DNA of 64,000 nt, from assembly GCF_003814515.1 (NCBI RefSeq), contig NZ_RKQJ01000001.1:744001-808000 (forward strand). Direction: 5' to 3'. Both the position numbers and the translations under genes were made by a program. A model generated the notes under the pieces. That model did no database searches and was not told the origin of the DNA. It saw nothing but the letters and a program-made list of their open reading frames with translations. The stretch is from Salinicoccus roseus. GTDB taxonomy: Bacteria; Bacillota; Bacilli; Staphylococcales; Salinicoccaceae. Positions 37,219-45,543 of the stretch are shown here, in pieces. The stretch's first letter is position 1. The number at the start of each line of letters is the position of its first letter.

Positions 37219-38408
37219 CACGTATGTCCCAATGCTTTTGATTTTTTGACATGCTTGGCTGCGATGATCAGCAGTCCGATGGCAATCGATATGCTCAGGA
37301 AAGAGGACCCGCCATAGCTGAGCAGCGGCAGCGGCACCCCTGTGAGCGGAATCAGCTTAGAAATGCCGCCCAGATTTATGAAGAGCTGGAAGGATATATA
37401 TATTGCTACACCAATGCAGATCAGGCGGTAGAACATATCCTGTGAAACGGCTGCATACCTGAGTGCCTTGATGACGATGATGAGGTACAGGCACAGTATA
37501 AAGATCACACCGATCAGCCCCAGCTCTTCAGCAACGACGGCAAATATGAAGTCGGTGTGCGGCTCAGGCAGATAGCCGAGCTTCATCACCCCGTCCCCGA
37601 GGCCGTTTCCAAATATGCCCCCGTGCGAAATCGAGACCAGCGCATTGGTCAGCTGGTACCCTGTCCCGGTCGGATCATTGAAGGGGTGCAGGAACGTATC
37701 GATACGGGCCTGCTGGTAAGGCGAAAGGATGCTCCCCTTGATCAGGTAGATGATGACGCCCACTGCACCGGCAGCGACTGCGAGCGCCCCCCCGACCTTG
37801 GCGAGGAAGCGGATCGAGATGCCGGAATAGATGAATATGCCGGCGATGATGCCTGTGATGACCAGGCCGGTGCCGAAGTCATTGGAAATGACGATCATCG
37901 TACAGAACCCGATGAAGGCGAGCGGGACGAGATGCCCCCCTTCAAGCTGCTTCAGACGATCCTTTTTACGGTCGTATATATACGCCAGATAAAGGATGGT
38001 CACAATCTTGAAGAACTCGGAAGTCTGGAAGTTGAATCCCGCCAGACGGATCCAGTTCCGCTCGCCGTTCACCTGGTACCCGAAGAAAGCCGTAAAGACG
38101 AGAAGGACGAAGATGCCCCCCGTCGCAGCAATCTGGAAGTACTTGTTTCTCAGAAACTCACCCGACATGAAATACGCCATGATGAACACGATGGTGAAAC
38201 CAAGGAATATGAAGGCCAGCTGCCGTATGTAGAAATGCTCGGGATTCCCACCGGTGATCCCGGGTGTTCTTGATGCCATCACCATGCTGGCGCTGTAGAT
38301 CATGACGAGTCCGATCAGACTGAGCAGTACATATGTAATGACTATGGTGAAATCGACATACCTTGAGTATGTCCTTACGTAATTAAAGAAATCTTTTATG
38401 AATGACAA
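37218..38408 (-). CDS. ftsW: septal peptidoglycan polymerase FtsW
   Basis: A 396-aa SEDS protein with ten membrane helices. Conserved stretches are the extracellular-loop YQQARIDTFLHPFNDPTGTGYQ, AVVAEELGLIG and the C-terminal IPLTGVPLPLLSYGGSS. SEDS proteins polymerise lipid II; FtsW works with PBP1. The upstream-of-pyc location is the staphylococcal ftsW position, favouring FtsW over RodA. Translation probably starts at TTG (38406-38408) near GAGGCGG. It follows ylaN by 31 nt. Confidence 0.92.
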   Translation of the reverse strand: MSFIKDFFNYVRTYSRYVDFTIVITYVLLSLIGLVMIYSASMVMASRTPGITGGNPEHFYIRQLAFIFLGFTIVFIMAYFMSGEFLRNKYFQIAATGGIFVLLVFTAFFGYQVNGERNWIRLAGFNFQTSEFFKIVTILYLAYIYDRKKDRLKQLEGGHLVPLAFIGFCTMIVISNDFGTGLVITGIIAGIFIYSGISIRFLAKVGGALAVAAGAVGVIIYLIKGSILSPYQQARIDTFLHPFNDPTGTGYQLTNALVSISHGGIFGNGLGDGVMKLGYLPEPHTDFIFAVVAEELGLIGVIFILCLYLIIVIKALRYAAVSQDMFYRLICIGVAIYISFQLFINLGGISKLIPLTGVPLPLLSYGGSSFLSISIAIGLLIIAAKHVKKSKALGHT

Positions 38409-38439
38409 AGAACCGCCTCATTTAAAAAAAGCCTAAAGA

Positions 38440-38739
38440 TCACATTTCTTTAGACTCGAATTTTTCATCTTCCATATATGCATCGTGTACTTTGGATACT
38501 TCCTTCTCCAGTTTCTCCAGAAGTGCACGCCCATCTTCCGGGTCGATCAGGCCGAGCCTGGCAGCAAAATGAACTTCTTTAGAAAGCCCAAACATCTGTG
38601 TGTCCAATACTTCTTCATAGACTGGGCATTGGGGCATCGTCAAATTGTCCATCTGCACTTCGATCAGCTGGACAATCTTTTCTGCATCTTTCTCCAGCTG
38701 TTCATAAGCCTGTTTACTCAATTCATCTAATGTGGACAC
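38440..38739 (-). CDS. ylaN: YlaN family (UPF0358) iron-homeostasis protein
   Basis: A 99-aa helical protein matching UPF0358/YlaN along its length ([32 protein letters not shown]). YlaN is essential under iron-poor conditions in relatives and has been reported to bind iron and modulate Fur. The start is GTG, 7 nt after AAAGGGG. It precedes ftsW as in bacilli and staphylococci. Confidence 0.92.
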   Translation of the reverse strand: MSTLDELSKQAYEQLEKDAEKIVQLIEVQMDNLTMPQCPVYEEVLDTQMFGLSKEVHFAARLGLIDPEDGRALLEKLEKEVSKVHDAYMEDEKFESKEM

Positions 38740-38834
38740 GAAATAACCCCTTTCTATAAACTCTCTATAAAATTTTATATCACAGACCGTAAAAAAGCAA
38801 GCAAAGACGAGTGCGTGAAAACGGCAAAGAGGAT

Positions 38835-38863
38835 TTATTTATAACATGAAAGTCTGTTATAAT
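38835..38863 (+). promoter_or_regulatory. extended -10 promoter of the YlaL-position gene
   Basis: A perfect TATAAT (38858-38863) with TG one base upstream; the -35 (TTATTT, 17-nt gap) is poor. AAGGAG follows at 38872. Confidence 0.6.
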
Positions 38864-38886
38864 TACGGGGTAAGGAGAGAATGAAT

Positions 38887-39369
38887 ATGATTATACAGAT
38901 TATGGGCAATGTACGTTTTCAAATCACACTCGATCCATCCACCTGGATCTTCGATGACCGCAAGGAGGAACTCGACAAAGTCCTCGCCAACGATGCGGAC
39001 CAGGAGCAGATCGAGTTTTCCGATTCCAGGGAGTGGAGCCGGCAGATCATAGAGGGTACGACGAAGCCGCCTACGCTGAAGTCGGAAAAGAAATTCAAGA
39101 AGCAGGAGCTGCTCGATGGCACTTTCGTCATATGCCTCAAGCCATTCCTCGAATATACGGAACCTGAGCGGGGGGAAGATGCGATGATCACCTTCACCCA
39201 TGACGACAGCACGACGATCCTTCCATACAACCAGCGCCATAAGTTCCATGCACACTTCAGCAAGGACGGAAAGCGGCTGTATGATGATGGATTCATCGAT
39301 ATACTCGTCATCGATGGTGGGAAAATAGAAAACCGTCTCGAGCATGTCACCGGCATATCATTTGAATAG
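38887..39369 (+). CDS. conserved protein in the ylaL position, function unknown
   Basis: A 160-aa protein, probably cytosolic: beta-rich start (IIQIMGNVRFQITLDPSTWIFDDRK) and several lysine/acid-rich segments, with no membrane helix. Its place between ylaN-ftsW and ylaH-typA matches Bacillus ylaL; I cannot confirm homology by eye. The ATG at 38887 is 9 nt after AAGGAG and the ATG at 38881 only 3 nt, so I prefer 38887. A bidirectional hairpin follows. Confidence 0.7.
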   Translation: MIIQIMGNVRFQITLDPSTWIFDDRKEELDKVLANDADQEQIEFSDSREWSRQIIEGTTKPPTLKSEKKFKKQELLDGTFVICLKPFLEYTEPERGEDAMITFTHDDSTTILPYNQRHKFHAHFSKDGKRLYDDGFIDILVIDGGKIENRLEHVTGISFE

Positions 39370-39378
39370 TCGAAGCTC

Positions 39379-39421
39379 AAAAAATAAGCTGCTCATCCAT
39401 ATGGATGAGCAGCTTATTTTC
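39379..39421. terminator. bidirectional terminator after the YlaL-position gene and ylaH
   Basis: An 18-bp perfect inverted repeat (AAATAAGCTGCTCATCCA and complement) with A/T runs on both sides, between convergent genes. Confidence 0.88.
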
Positions 39422-39768
39422 TATTTTTCGGAAGTCTTTATATTGCCGGCCTTGCGCTCCTGATGCAGTCTGAACCGATACAGCGCCAGGATGATGGCGG
39501 CAACGACGAGGCTTTCTGCCACAGGCAGGAACGCCCCGAAGAATGTCAGCATCACACAGCCGAAAAACATGACGATGTAAATGATCACGTTCTGCCATAC
39601 CTTGATTTTGCGGGCAAAACCCAGGTTGTAGACGATGATGGAAAGGATATAGATGGTCAGGAACAGATACCACATCCCCGCCTGGGGATTGCTGTCCAGA
39701 CCGAACACCCTGCCAAAGAAGGTCAGGCGTTCCGTAACATTTACACTCATCAGATCAGGGAGAAACAA
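39421..39768 (-). CDS. ylaH: YlaH-like membrane protein
   Basis: A 115-aa protein with three membrane helices, matching the YlaH-like family by WYLFLTIYILSIIVYNLGFARKIK-type sequence and gene position after typA. Function unknown. The start seems to be TTG at 39768, with GGAG in the end of typA about 9 nt upstream; the next ATG (39750) has no site. Confidence 0.82.
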   Translation of the reverse strand: MFLPDLMSVNVTERLTFFGRVFGLDSNPQAGMWYLFLTIYILSIIVYNLGFARKIKVWQNVIIYIVMFFGCVMLTFFGAFLPVAESLVVAAIILALYRFRLHQERKAGNIKTSEK

Positions 39769-39774
39769 TTAGAC

Positions 39775-41616
39775 TCACTCCGCTTCAAGTTTAAACTTTT
39801 CTTTCTTCTGTGACTTTTCCCTTTCACTCTTGCCGAGGATCTTCTTCCTCAGGCGTACGGTTTCAGGTGTCACTTCCACCAGCTCATCTTCATTGATGAA
39901 TTCAAGTGCCTCTTCAAGTGTCAATACACGCGGTTTTTTCATCGTAGTGGTCTGTTCCTTCGTTGCAGAACGGATGTTGTTTGCCGCTTTCACCTTGGTG
40001 ATGTTGACTGTGAGGTCATTGTCCCTGGAGTTCTCTCCGACGATCATGCCCTCGTAGACTTCTGTACCGGGCTCCATGAAGTTCGTACCACGGCCTTCAA
40101 GCTGCAGTATTGAATAGGTCGATGCCGCCCCCTTGTCGATGGAGACGAGTACACCATTGCGTCTGCCGCCGATGCGTTCCCGGATGACAGGTCTGTAGTC
40201 CTCGAATGTATGGTTCAGTATACCATATCCCCTTGTCATTGACATGAACTCTGTACGGTAGCCGATCAGACCACGTGCCGGCACATGGAAGATGATGCGT
40301 GTTTGACCATTGCCGGTATTCGACATGTCGACCATTTCACCTTTCCTCTGGCCGAGGGATTCAATGATGCTGCCTGTATGCTCTTCAGGCACATCGATCT
40401 GAACGCGCTCGAATGGTTCACATTTCACGCCGTCGACTTCCTTGACGATGACTTCAGGTTTCGATACCTGGAGCTCGAATCCTTCACGCCTCAAGTTTTC
40501 GATCAGTATGGAAAGGTGGAGTTCACCCCTTCCCGAAACTTTCCAGGCATCCGGCTGATCCGTAGGATCGACTTTCAGTGAAACATCCGTCTCGAGCTGC
40601 TGGTCGAGACGCTCTTCTATTTTGCGTGCAGTGACATATTTGCCTTCCTTGCCCGCAAACGGTGAATTGTTCACAGAGAAGGTCATCTGCAGCGTCGGCT
40701 CATCGATGTGGAGGATCGGCAGGGCTTCCGGTGTATCCACCGGTGTGACCGTCTCGCCTACGTTGATGTCCTCCATACCGCTCAATGCGATGAGGTCGCC
40801 TGCTTTGGCATAGTCGATTTCGACACGGTTGAGGCCGAAATAGCCGAACATCTTCGTTACCCTGAAGTTCTTGATTGTGCCGTCCGTCTTGATCAGGGAA
40901 ACCTGGTCCCCCACTCTCATCTCACCCCTGAAGACACGGCCGATGCCGATCCGTCCGACATAGTCATTGTAGTCGAGGAGCGCCACCTGGAACTGGAGCG
41001 GTTCACTGCTGTTGTCGACTGGTGCCGGTACATGGTCGATGACCATTTCGAAGATGGACTCCATGTTCTCATCCTGCTGGTCCATTTCAAGGCTAGCTGT
41101 ACCATTGATGGCAGAAGCGTATGCAACCGGGAATTCCAGCTGTTCGTCATTGGCATCAAGTTCGATGAAGAGTTCCAGCACTTCGTCGATGACCGCTTCC
41201 GGACGTGCTGTATCCTTGTCGATCTTATTGACGACGACAAGCGGCTTCAAGTCCTGTTCCAACGCCTTCTTCAATACGAAGCGCGTCTGCGGCATCGTCC
41301 CCTCATATGCATCAACGACGAGGATGACACCATCCACCATCTTCATGATGCGCTCGACTTCACCACCGAAGTCGGCATGTCCTGGAGTGTCCAGGATGTT
41401 GATTCTTGTATCTTTATAGGCAAGTGCTGTATTTTTTGCGAGGATTGTAATCCCGCGTTCACGTTCAATATCGTTCGAGTCCATTGCACGTTCTGCAACC
41501 TGTTCATTCTCCCTGAACATGCCGGATTGCTTGAGCAGCTCATCCACCAATGTGGTTTTCCCGTGGTCGACGTGCGCAATGATTGCGATATTACGGATAT
41601 CATTTCTTAAATTCAT
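39775..41616 (-). CDS. typA: TypA/BipA ribosome-associated GTPase
   Basis: A 613-aa translational GTPase of the EF-G superfamily, involved in 50S assembly and stress adaptation. G1 AHVDHGKT is at about residues 14-21, G2 RERGITI, G3 [12 protein letters not shown]4 NKID. Domains III, V and the BipA-specific C-terminal domain follow ([27 protein letters not shown]). The ATG at 41616 follows AAGGGA; a TTG directly before it is less likely. Confidence 0.97.
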   Translation of the reverse strand: MNLRNDIRNIAIIAHVDHGKTTLVDELLKQSGMFRENEQVAERAMDSNDIERERGITILAKNTALAYKDTRINILDTPGHADFGGEVERIMKMVDGVILVVDAYEGTMPQTRFVLKKALEQDLKPLVVVNKIDKDTARPEAVIDEVLELFIELDANDEQLEFPVAYASAINGTASLEMDQQDENMESIFEMVIDHVPAPVDNSSEPLQFQVALLDYNDYVGRIGIGRVFRGEMRVGDQVSLIKTDGTIKNFRVTKMFGYFGLNRVEIDYAKAGDLIALSGMEDINVGETVTPVDTPEALPILHIDEPTLQMTFSVNNSPFAGKEGKYVTARKIEERLDQQLETDVSLKVDPTDQPDAWKVSGRGELHLSILIENLRREGFELQVSKPEVIVKEVDGVKCEPFERVQIDVPEEHTGSIIESLGQRKGEMVDMSNTGNGQTRIIFHVPARGLIGYRTEFMSMTRGYGILNHTFEDYRPVIRERIGGRRNGVLVSIDKGAASTYSILQLEGRGTNFMEPGTEVYEGMIVGENSRDNDLTVNITKVKAANNIRSATKEQTTTMKKPRVLTLEEALEFINEDELVEVTPETVRLRKKILGKSEREKSQKKEKFKLEAE

Positions 41617-41662
41617 CAAGACTTTCCCTTCGTTTTTAGAATCGCTATTTCACAACTAGTTT

Positions 41663-41692
41663 ATTATAGCATGAAACCCGTGTGTTTTTCCA
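41663..41692 (-). promoter_or_regulatory. promoter of typA
   Basis: On the minus strand TGGAAA (41687-41692), 18-nt gap, perfect TATAAT (41663-41668) with an extended TGC just upstream. Confidence 0.75.
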
Positions 41693-41775
41693 CTATGTAT
41701 TGCAGGGGCAGGATGTAATGGCACACGGTTTATGATATAATGGCCCAAACATGACTTTGGAAAGGATCGTAGCCC

Positions 41776-41967
41776 ATGGAACCAAGAAAATCTAAAGCCA
41801 TATTTGCTGTACTTGCAGTGCTTGCGGTAATGATGATGATTGCATTTTCCGTCTTCATCGCTGAAGCGATGCCTCTGATGGCAGTGGCCTCCGTCCTGAT
41901 ATTCATCGCAATATTCGGGACCGGCTTCACCCTGAAGAAGAAATACCGGGAAAATGGCTGGCTATAG
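41776..41967 (+). CDS. ylaF: YlaF-like small membrane protein (DUF5325)
   Basis: A 63-aa protein with two membrane helices (about 9-27 and 32-50) and a basic C-terminus (FTLKKKYRENGWL), resembling Bacillus YlaF/DUF5325. It lies divergent from typA as in the Bacillus yla region. A TATAAT with an upstream TG (TGATATAAT, near 41736-41744) is a likely promoter, and AAAGGA precedes the start. Confidence 0.75.
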   Translation: MEPRKSKAIFAVLAVLAVMMMIAFSVFIAEAMPLMAVASVLIFIAIFGTGFTLKKKYRENGWL

Positions 41968-41996
41968 GACGACAGATTTTGAGTTTCCGTCCAACC

Positions 41997-42053
41997 AAAG
42001 CAGGATGAATGGGAATCGGCCCTCCGATTCCGCCATTTATCCTGTTTTTTTAT
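41997..42053 (+). terminator. terminator after ylaF
   Basis: An interrupted but long stem: AGGATGAATGG pairs with CCATTTATCCT and AATCGG with CCGATT around a CCCT loop, followed by seven Ts. Confidence 0.85.
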
Positions 42054-42133
42054 GCCATTTTAAGGTTTCGGCACTTTGACCTTCAGCTTCCGATGCCAGA
42101 CAATGAAGCCATCAAAGCAAAGGGAGATGTGCC

Positions 42134-42691
42134 ATGAGACAGAAACCCGACCGATTGAAAGTATATGAGTTCCTCTATAACAGACTGCCTTTTTCGGACA
42201 ATGAAACAAAAGAATATGAAGCGATGCAGAGGATGGAGAAGCTGGAAGAGAAATTCGAGCACCACCTGATGAAGATAAATACTACTAACATGCGCATCCA
42301 CTGGCATGCTGAGGTTCTGATCGACAGGCAGGCGGAAATAGTGAACGTACTGATCGTGACCGATTACTGCTACTACCTGTTCATACTCCAGGACCTTGAA
42401 GGCGAGCACTACATCAATCCGTTCAATATTTTGTGCAGCAGCACCCACGAAGCGGTCCTCGACCTGAACCGCAGCAGACGGATATTCGAGATGTTCCGTG
42501 ACCAGCTGATAGATGCCGGTACATATCAACGGCCCGTCATACTGAAGTATGTGCTGATGAACGATGCCTTCCAATTGAAGGGGAAGCGCTCGGACATCTT
42601 CCTTGAGGAGCAGAACCTCCCCTACTATCTGAAGGCCATCGAACATTCCGCTGTGATCAGAAAAAAGAACCATCGCCCCGCCTCGACCTGA
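42134..42691 (+). CDS. NERD-like protein, zero-frame part (possible frameshift gene)
   Basis: A 185-aa reading frame. An N-terminal helical segment (LKVYEFLYNRLPFSDNETKEYE) is followed by a region resembling the nuclease-related (NERD) domain of staphylococcal proteins: an internal IDRQAEIVNVLIVTDYCYYLFILQDLEG echoes the usual ID-x-hydrophobic and EVKN strands. The catalytic EVKN-type lysine is not seen (LQDLEG instead), so nuclease activity is doubtful. The frame stops soon after A AAA AAG (42661-42667). A -1 shift there joins it to the zinc-ribbon frame, giving 309 aa. GGGAG precedes the ATG. Confidence 0.7.
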   Translation: MRQKPDRLKVYEFLYNRLPFSDNETKEYEAMQRMEKLEEKFEHHLMKINTTNMRIHWHAEVLIDRQAEIVNVLIVTDYCYYLFILQDLEGEHYINPFNILCSSTHEAVLDLNRSRRIFEMFRDQLIDAGTYQRPVILKYVLMNDAFQLKGKRSDIFLEEQNLPYYLKAIEHSAVIRKKNHRPAST

Positions 42692-42702
42692 TTCTCGGGG
42701 CG
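42661..42702 (+). promoter_or_regulatory. candidate programmed -1 frameshift signal
   Basis: The slippery heptamer A AAA AAG (42661-42667) is in the zero frame (codons AGA AAA AAG). After a 6-nt spacer there is a 7-bp all-GC stem, CGCCCCG (42674-42680) with CGGGGCG (42696-42702), whose 15-nt loop holds the zero-frame stop TGA (42689-42691). A -1 slip enters exactly the frame of the downstream zinc-ribbon ORF. The same heptamer drives frameshifting in E. coli dnaX. A one-base A-tract indel (mutation or sequencing error) explains the frames equally well. Confidence 0.55.
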
Positions 42703-43062
42703 CGGGTGCCGCTTCCTATCAGTACCGGCAACTTCCGCCGGGGCATAAAATGCAGGAGATGCCACGCCTTCGGATGGGAGGCCATCGGCGGGAAAATAGG
42801 GAAATGCTGCATGTGCGGCCAGGTCGAATCAGTACAGGTCATCGCCAGGGACTATTTCACGCAGTTCGACCGCCTGTTTCCCCATGAGACCTACAAGCGC
42901 CGGGACATCATCGACCATCTACGCATATCGGTTTCGGAATACACCCTGCAGAAAATAATACGGTCCAACTTCAGGAAGCTGGACCATAAGGAAAGAATCT
43001 ATTATTTTTCGCCATGTGTGCGTCTATGGGATTCGATGAATGATGCATCGGAGTCGAAATAG
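42667..43062 (+). CDS. zinc-ribbon C-terminal part of the NERD-like gene (-1 frame)
   Basis: About 131 codons, open without stops well upstream of the slip site. It contains a zinc ribbon, CRRC then CCMCG (about 35-60 codons in), and a helical C-terminus (YTLQKIIRSNFRKLDHK). The domain order NERD-like then zinc ribbon suits a single 309-aa protein. Independent translation from a GTG at 42706 is possible, as GGGG lies upstream, but would be weak. The last 61 bp overlap the convergent suhB. Confidence 0.6.
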   Translation, partial: EPSPRLDLILGARVPLPISTGNFRRGIKCRRCHAFGWEAIGGKIGKCCMCGQVESVQVIARDYFTQFDRLFPHETYKRRDIIDHLRISVSEYTLQKIIRSNFRKLDHKERIYYFSPCVRLWDSMNDASESK

Positions 43063-43817
43063 CCTACAAGCTCTCCGTGGATCGCGTGGTTGCCTGCCAA
43101 TATGCTGTCTTTCTTCAGGACATCTATCTCTTCACCAAGCAGATTCGTCGTCCTGCCCCCAACCTCCGAAATGATGATCATTCCGGCAGAATAGTCCCAG
43201 GGGTGCAGTCGGTAGAACAATGTTGCACTTACTATCCCTGTTGCGGTGAATGCCATATCAAGTGCAGCAGAGCCGTATGAGCGCGTACTGCGCGCTTCCC
43301 TGACCACTTTTGTGAAAGCCTGGCCGATGCCTTCCCTGACCACCCAGTTCGAATTCAGGCTGACGAGCGAATGCGCAAGGTCGGTATCTTCCAGCGGCGC
43401 CAGACGGATGTCATCCTTGAACGCCCCTTCCCCCGCCTTCGCATGATAGAGGTGGTCATTCATCACATCAAGTATCATCCCGCAATGCGGTCTGCCGTCG
43501 ACATACACACCGATCGAAACCGCAAAATTCTGAAGCTGGTGCACAAAATTTAATGTGCCGTCAATCGGGTCCACTATCCAGAGGACCCCTTCAGTATCTT
43601 CAATATCGGTGCCATGACCCTCTTCACCGATGATCCGGTGGTCGGGATACCTTTCAAGTATGCGGTCGTATATATATGTTTCAGTCTCGCGATCCACATC
43701 GGTCACGAGATCATTCGGATTCAATTTAGCATCGATACGGAAGTCCTTTTTCATACGCAGCCGGATGAAATCCCCGGCCTCTCTTATCAAGCGTTGTCCA
43801 AACTCGTATATTTCCAT
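43002..43817 (-). CDS. suhB: inositol monophosphatase family protein
   Basis: A 271-aa metal-dependent sugar phosphatase of the inositol monophosphatase family. Motifs are GEEGHG (64-69), the metal site DPIDGTLNF (83-91) and the C-terminal WDYSAGMIIISEVGG. The true substrate (inositol phosphate, NADP or fructose bisphosphate) cannot be read from sequence. I start it at the ATG 43815-43817 after GGGGTGG; a longer frame runs through the promoter of the divergent yktB. Its 3' end overlaps the NERD-like gene on the other strand. Confidence 0.92.
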   Translation of the reverse strand: MEIYEFGQRLIREAGDFIRLRMKKDFRIDAKLNPNDLVTDVDRETETYIYDRILERYPDHRIIGEEGHGTDIEDTEGVLWIVDPIDGTLNFVHQLQNFAVSIGVYVDGRPHCGMILDVMNDHLYHAKAGEGAFKDDIRLAPLEDTDLAHSLVSLNSNWVVREGIGQAFTKVVREARSTRSYGSAALDMAFTATGIVSATLFYRLHPWDYSAGMIIISEVGGRTTNLLGEEIDVLKKDSILAGNHAIHGELVGYFDSDASFIESHRRTHGEK

Positions 43818-43839
43818 TGCATCCACCCCAAATAATTGA

Positions 43840-43869
43840 TTGACATCATTACTTATTCTATCATATAAG
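43840..43869 (+). promoter_or_regulatory. sigma-A promoter of yktB
   Basis: Perfect TTGACA (43840-43845), 18-nt gap, TATAAG (43864-43869), 25 bp ahead of the start codon. Confidence 0.75.
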
Positions 43870-43893
43870 TAGTGATTTGAAAGGAGTAGTAAA

Positions 43894-44502
43894 ATGTCCA
43901 AATACCATTTTACCAAAGATGATTTCAAAGTTTTCGAAATCGATGGCCTCGAGCCGCGGATGGATGCGCTCAAGACCACCATACGTCCAAAGCTCGAAAA
44001 CCTGGGTGAATACTTCAGCGAATATCTGACAGAGATCACCGGCGATGAGCATTTCGCACATGTCGCCAAGCATGCAAGACGCAAAGTCAATCCACCCGAT
44101 GACACCTGGGTGAGCTTCAGCACCAACCCGAGAGGCTATAAGATGATGCCGCATTTTCAGATCGGCCTCTTCGGAGACCATGCCTTCTGCATGTATGGCA
44201 CCATCTACGAATCCCCCGAGAAGGCGGCAACCGCAGAAAGGTTGCTCGACCAGATCGATATCATCCGCTCCATACCTGAAGATTACGTCGTCTCCCTCAA
44301 TCATATGAGACCGGAAAAGACGGCCCTCAGGGACATGAGCGAGGAAGATCTGGAATCGGCACTTGTAAGGCTCCGGGACGTCAAGAAGGGTGAGTTCCTC
44401 GTCGGCAAGAAATATCTCCCTTCAAACAGCGTTCTCAGCCACGATGATATCTTCATCAAGGAGCTCGAAACCGTCCTCCAGGAACTTGTCCGTCTGTACT
44501 AG
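43894..44502 (+). CDS. yktB: UPF0637/YktB family protein (DUF1054)
   Basis: A 202-aa soluble protein matching the YktB/DUF1054 family over its length (FTKDDFKVFEIDGLEPRM, HVAKHARRKVNPPDDTW, FGDHAFCMYGTIYE). Function unknown. AAAGGAG precedes the ATG. It sits next to suhB, as in bacilli and staphylococci. Confidence 0.92.
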   Translation: MSKYHFTKDDFKVFEIDGLEPRMDALKTTIRPKLENLGEYFSEYLTEITGDEHFAHVAKHARRKVNPPDDTWVSFSTNPRGYKMMPHFQIGLFGDHAFCMYGTIYESPEKAATAERLLDQIDIIRSIPEDYVVSLNHMRPEKTALRDMSEEDLESALVRLRDVKKGEFLVGKKYLPSNSVLSHDDIFIKELETVLQELVRLY

Positions 44503-44528
44503 AATGGAACAGAACATTACATCGGCAC

Positions 44529-44567
44529 GAAACAACCCGTCATCTGGATAGATGACGGGTTGTTTCG
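44529..44567. terminator. hairpin between yktB and ilvA
   Basis: A 15-bp perfect inverted repeat (AACAACCCGTCATCT and complement, GGAT loop). T-runs are short on both sides, but its position between convergent genes suggests a shared terminator. Confidence 0.72.
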
Positions 44568-44583
44568 TTGATCCCAGGTGTGG

Positions 44584-45543
44584 CTACAATACCACGGTGT
44601 TACGGGACCGTTCGGGCTTCAACTGATTTGCGAGCGACTGGACATCACCAATCTTGCCGATGTCGAAGTTGCCGCCGCTGACGATTACTCCACAATGTCT
44701 GGAATCTATCTGATCATTATGTGACAATAATCCCGCCAATGCAGCTGCACCAGCGCCTTCGACCAATGTCTTGCCGCGTTGGAGCATAGTCACCATGGCG
44801 TTTGCAATTTCGGCTTCGCTCACTGTAATCACATCATCCACATAATGCCGGATGAGCGGAACCGTCTTTTCGCCTGGCTGTTTTACGGCTATGCCCTCTG
44901 CGATGGTGGAGACTTTATCCAACTTTTCCACGACGCCCTTGTGGTAGGCGGTGTACATCGCTGCAGCGGATGCTGCCTGGACACCGATCACCTTGATATC
45001 CGGATTTACGGATTTGGCTGCGACAGCGATGCCGCTGATCAGTCCGCCACCGCCGATCGGTACGATGATCGTATCGATCCTGCTTTCCTGCTCGAGCATC
45101 TCGAGGGCGACCGTTCCCTGTCCGGCCATGATGTCATAATCGTCGAAAGGATGGACGAAGGTCGCACCGCACTTCTTCTGATGCTCAAGTGCTGCTTCAT
45201 AGGCCTCCTGGAAACTTTCTCCCGTGAGTACGACTTGGGCGCCATACCCTCTTGTCGCCTCGACTTTCGCTTCAGGTGTCGCCTCAGCCATGTAGATCGT
45301 CGCCTTCACTCCAAGTTTGTGGGCGGCCAAAGCCAGGCCCTGTGCATGGTTGCCTGCAGACGCGGTGATTACCCCGCATGCCAGCTCTTCCTCGGTAAGG
45401 CGCATGAGCTTATAGCTTGCCCCCCTGAATTTGAAAGCTCCGGTCTTCTGCTGATTCTCCATTTTGAAATAGACATTTTTCTCTGTGCGCTGATTCGTTG
45501 TAGCTGACGTACGTAACGGTGTGTGATGGACAACATGATCCAA
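44584..45543 (-). CDS. ilvA: threonine dehydratase, short form without ACT domain; 5' end uncertain
   Basis: A 319-aa fold-type II PLP enzyme converting threonine to 2-oxobutanoate for isoleucine. The PLP lysine is in KTGAFKFRGA, SAGNHAQG follows, and the phosphate-binding loop is GGGGLISG. It lacks the C-terminal ACT-like domain of biosynthetic IlvA, so it resembles the catabolic short form yet closes the ilv-leu operon. The frame begins only at TTG 45541-45543, without a good site. The upstream codons (DAWKRLDHVVHHTPL) look like a genuine first helix. A well-placed ATG (45588-45590, AAGGAG 9 nt upstream) is one base out of frame; see findings. Confidence 0.88.
   Translation of the reverse strand: MDHVVHHTPLRTSATTNQRTEKNVYFKMENQQKTGAFKFRGASYKLMRLTEEELACGVITASAGNHAQGLALAAHKLGVKATIYMAEATPEAKVEATRGYGAQVVLTGESFQEAYEAALEHQKKCGATFVHPFDDYDIMAGQGTVALEMLEQESRIDTIIVPIGGGGLISGIAVAAKSVNPDIKVIGVQAASAAAMYTAYHKGVVEKLDKVSTIAEGIAVKQPGEKTVPLIRHYVDDVITVSEAEIANAMVTMLQRGKTLVEGAGAAALAGLLSHNDQIDSRHCGVIVSGGNFDIGKIGDVQSLANQLKPERSRNTVVL

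Noticed and set aside
40708-41610. 300-codon plus-strand ORF opposite typA
   Set aside because: Codon-bias shadow of typA; cysteine- and aspartate-rich translation with no domain.
43818-44126. N-terminal extension of suhB by 103 codons
   Set aside because: It is antisense to yktB and its promoter; the IMPase family starts at the chosen ATG.
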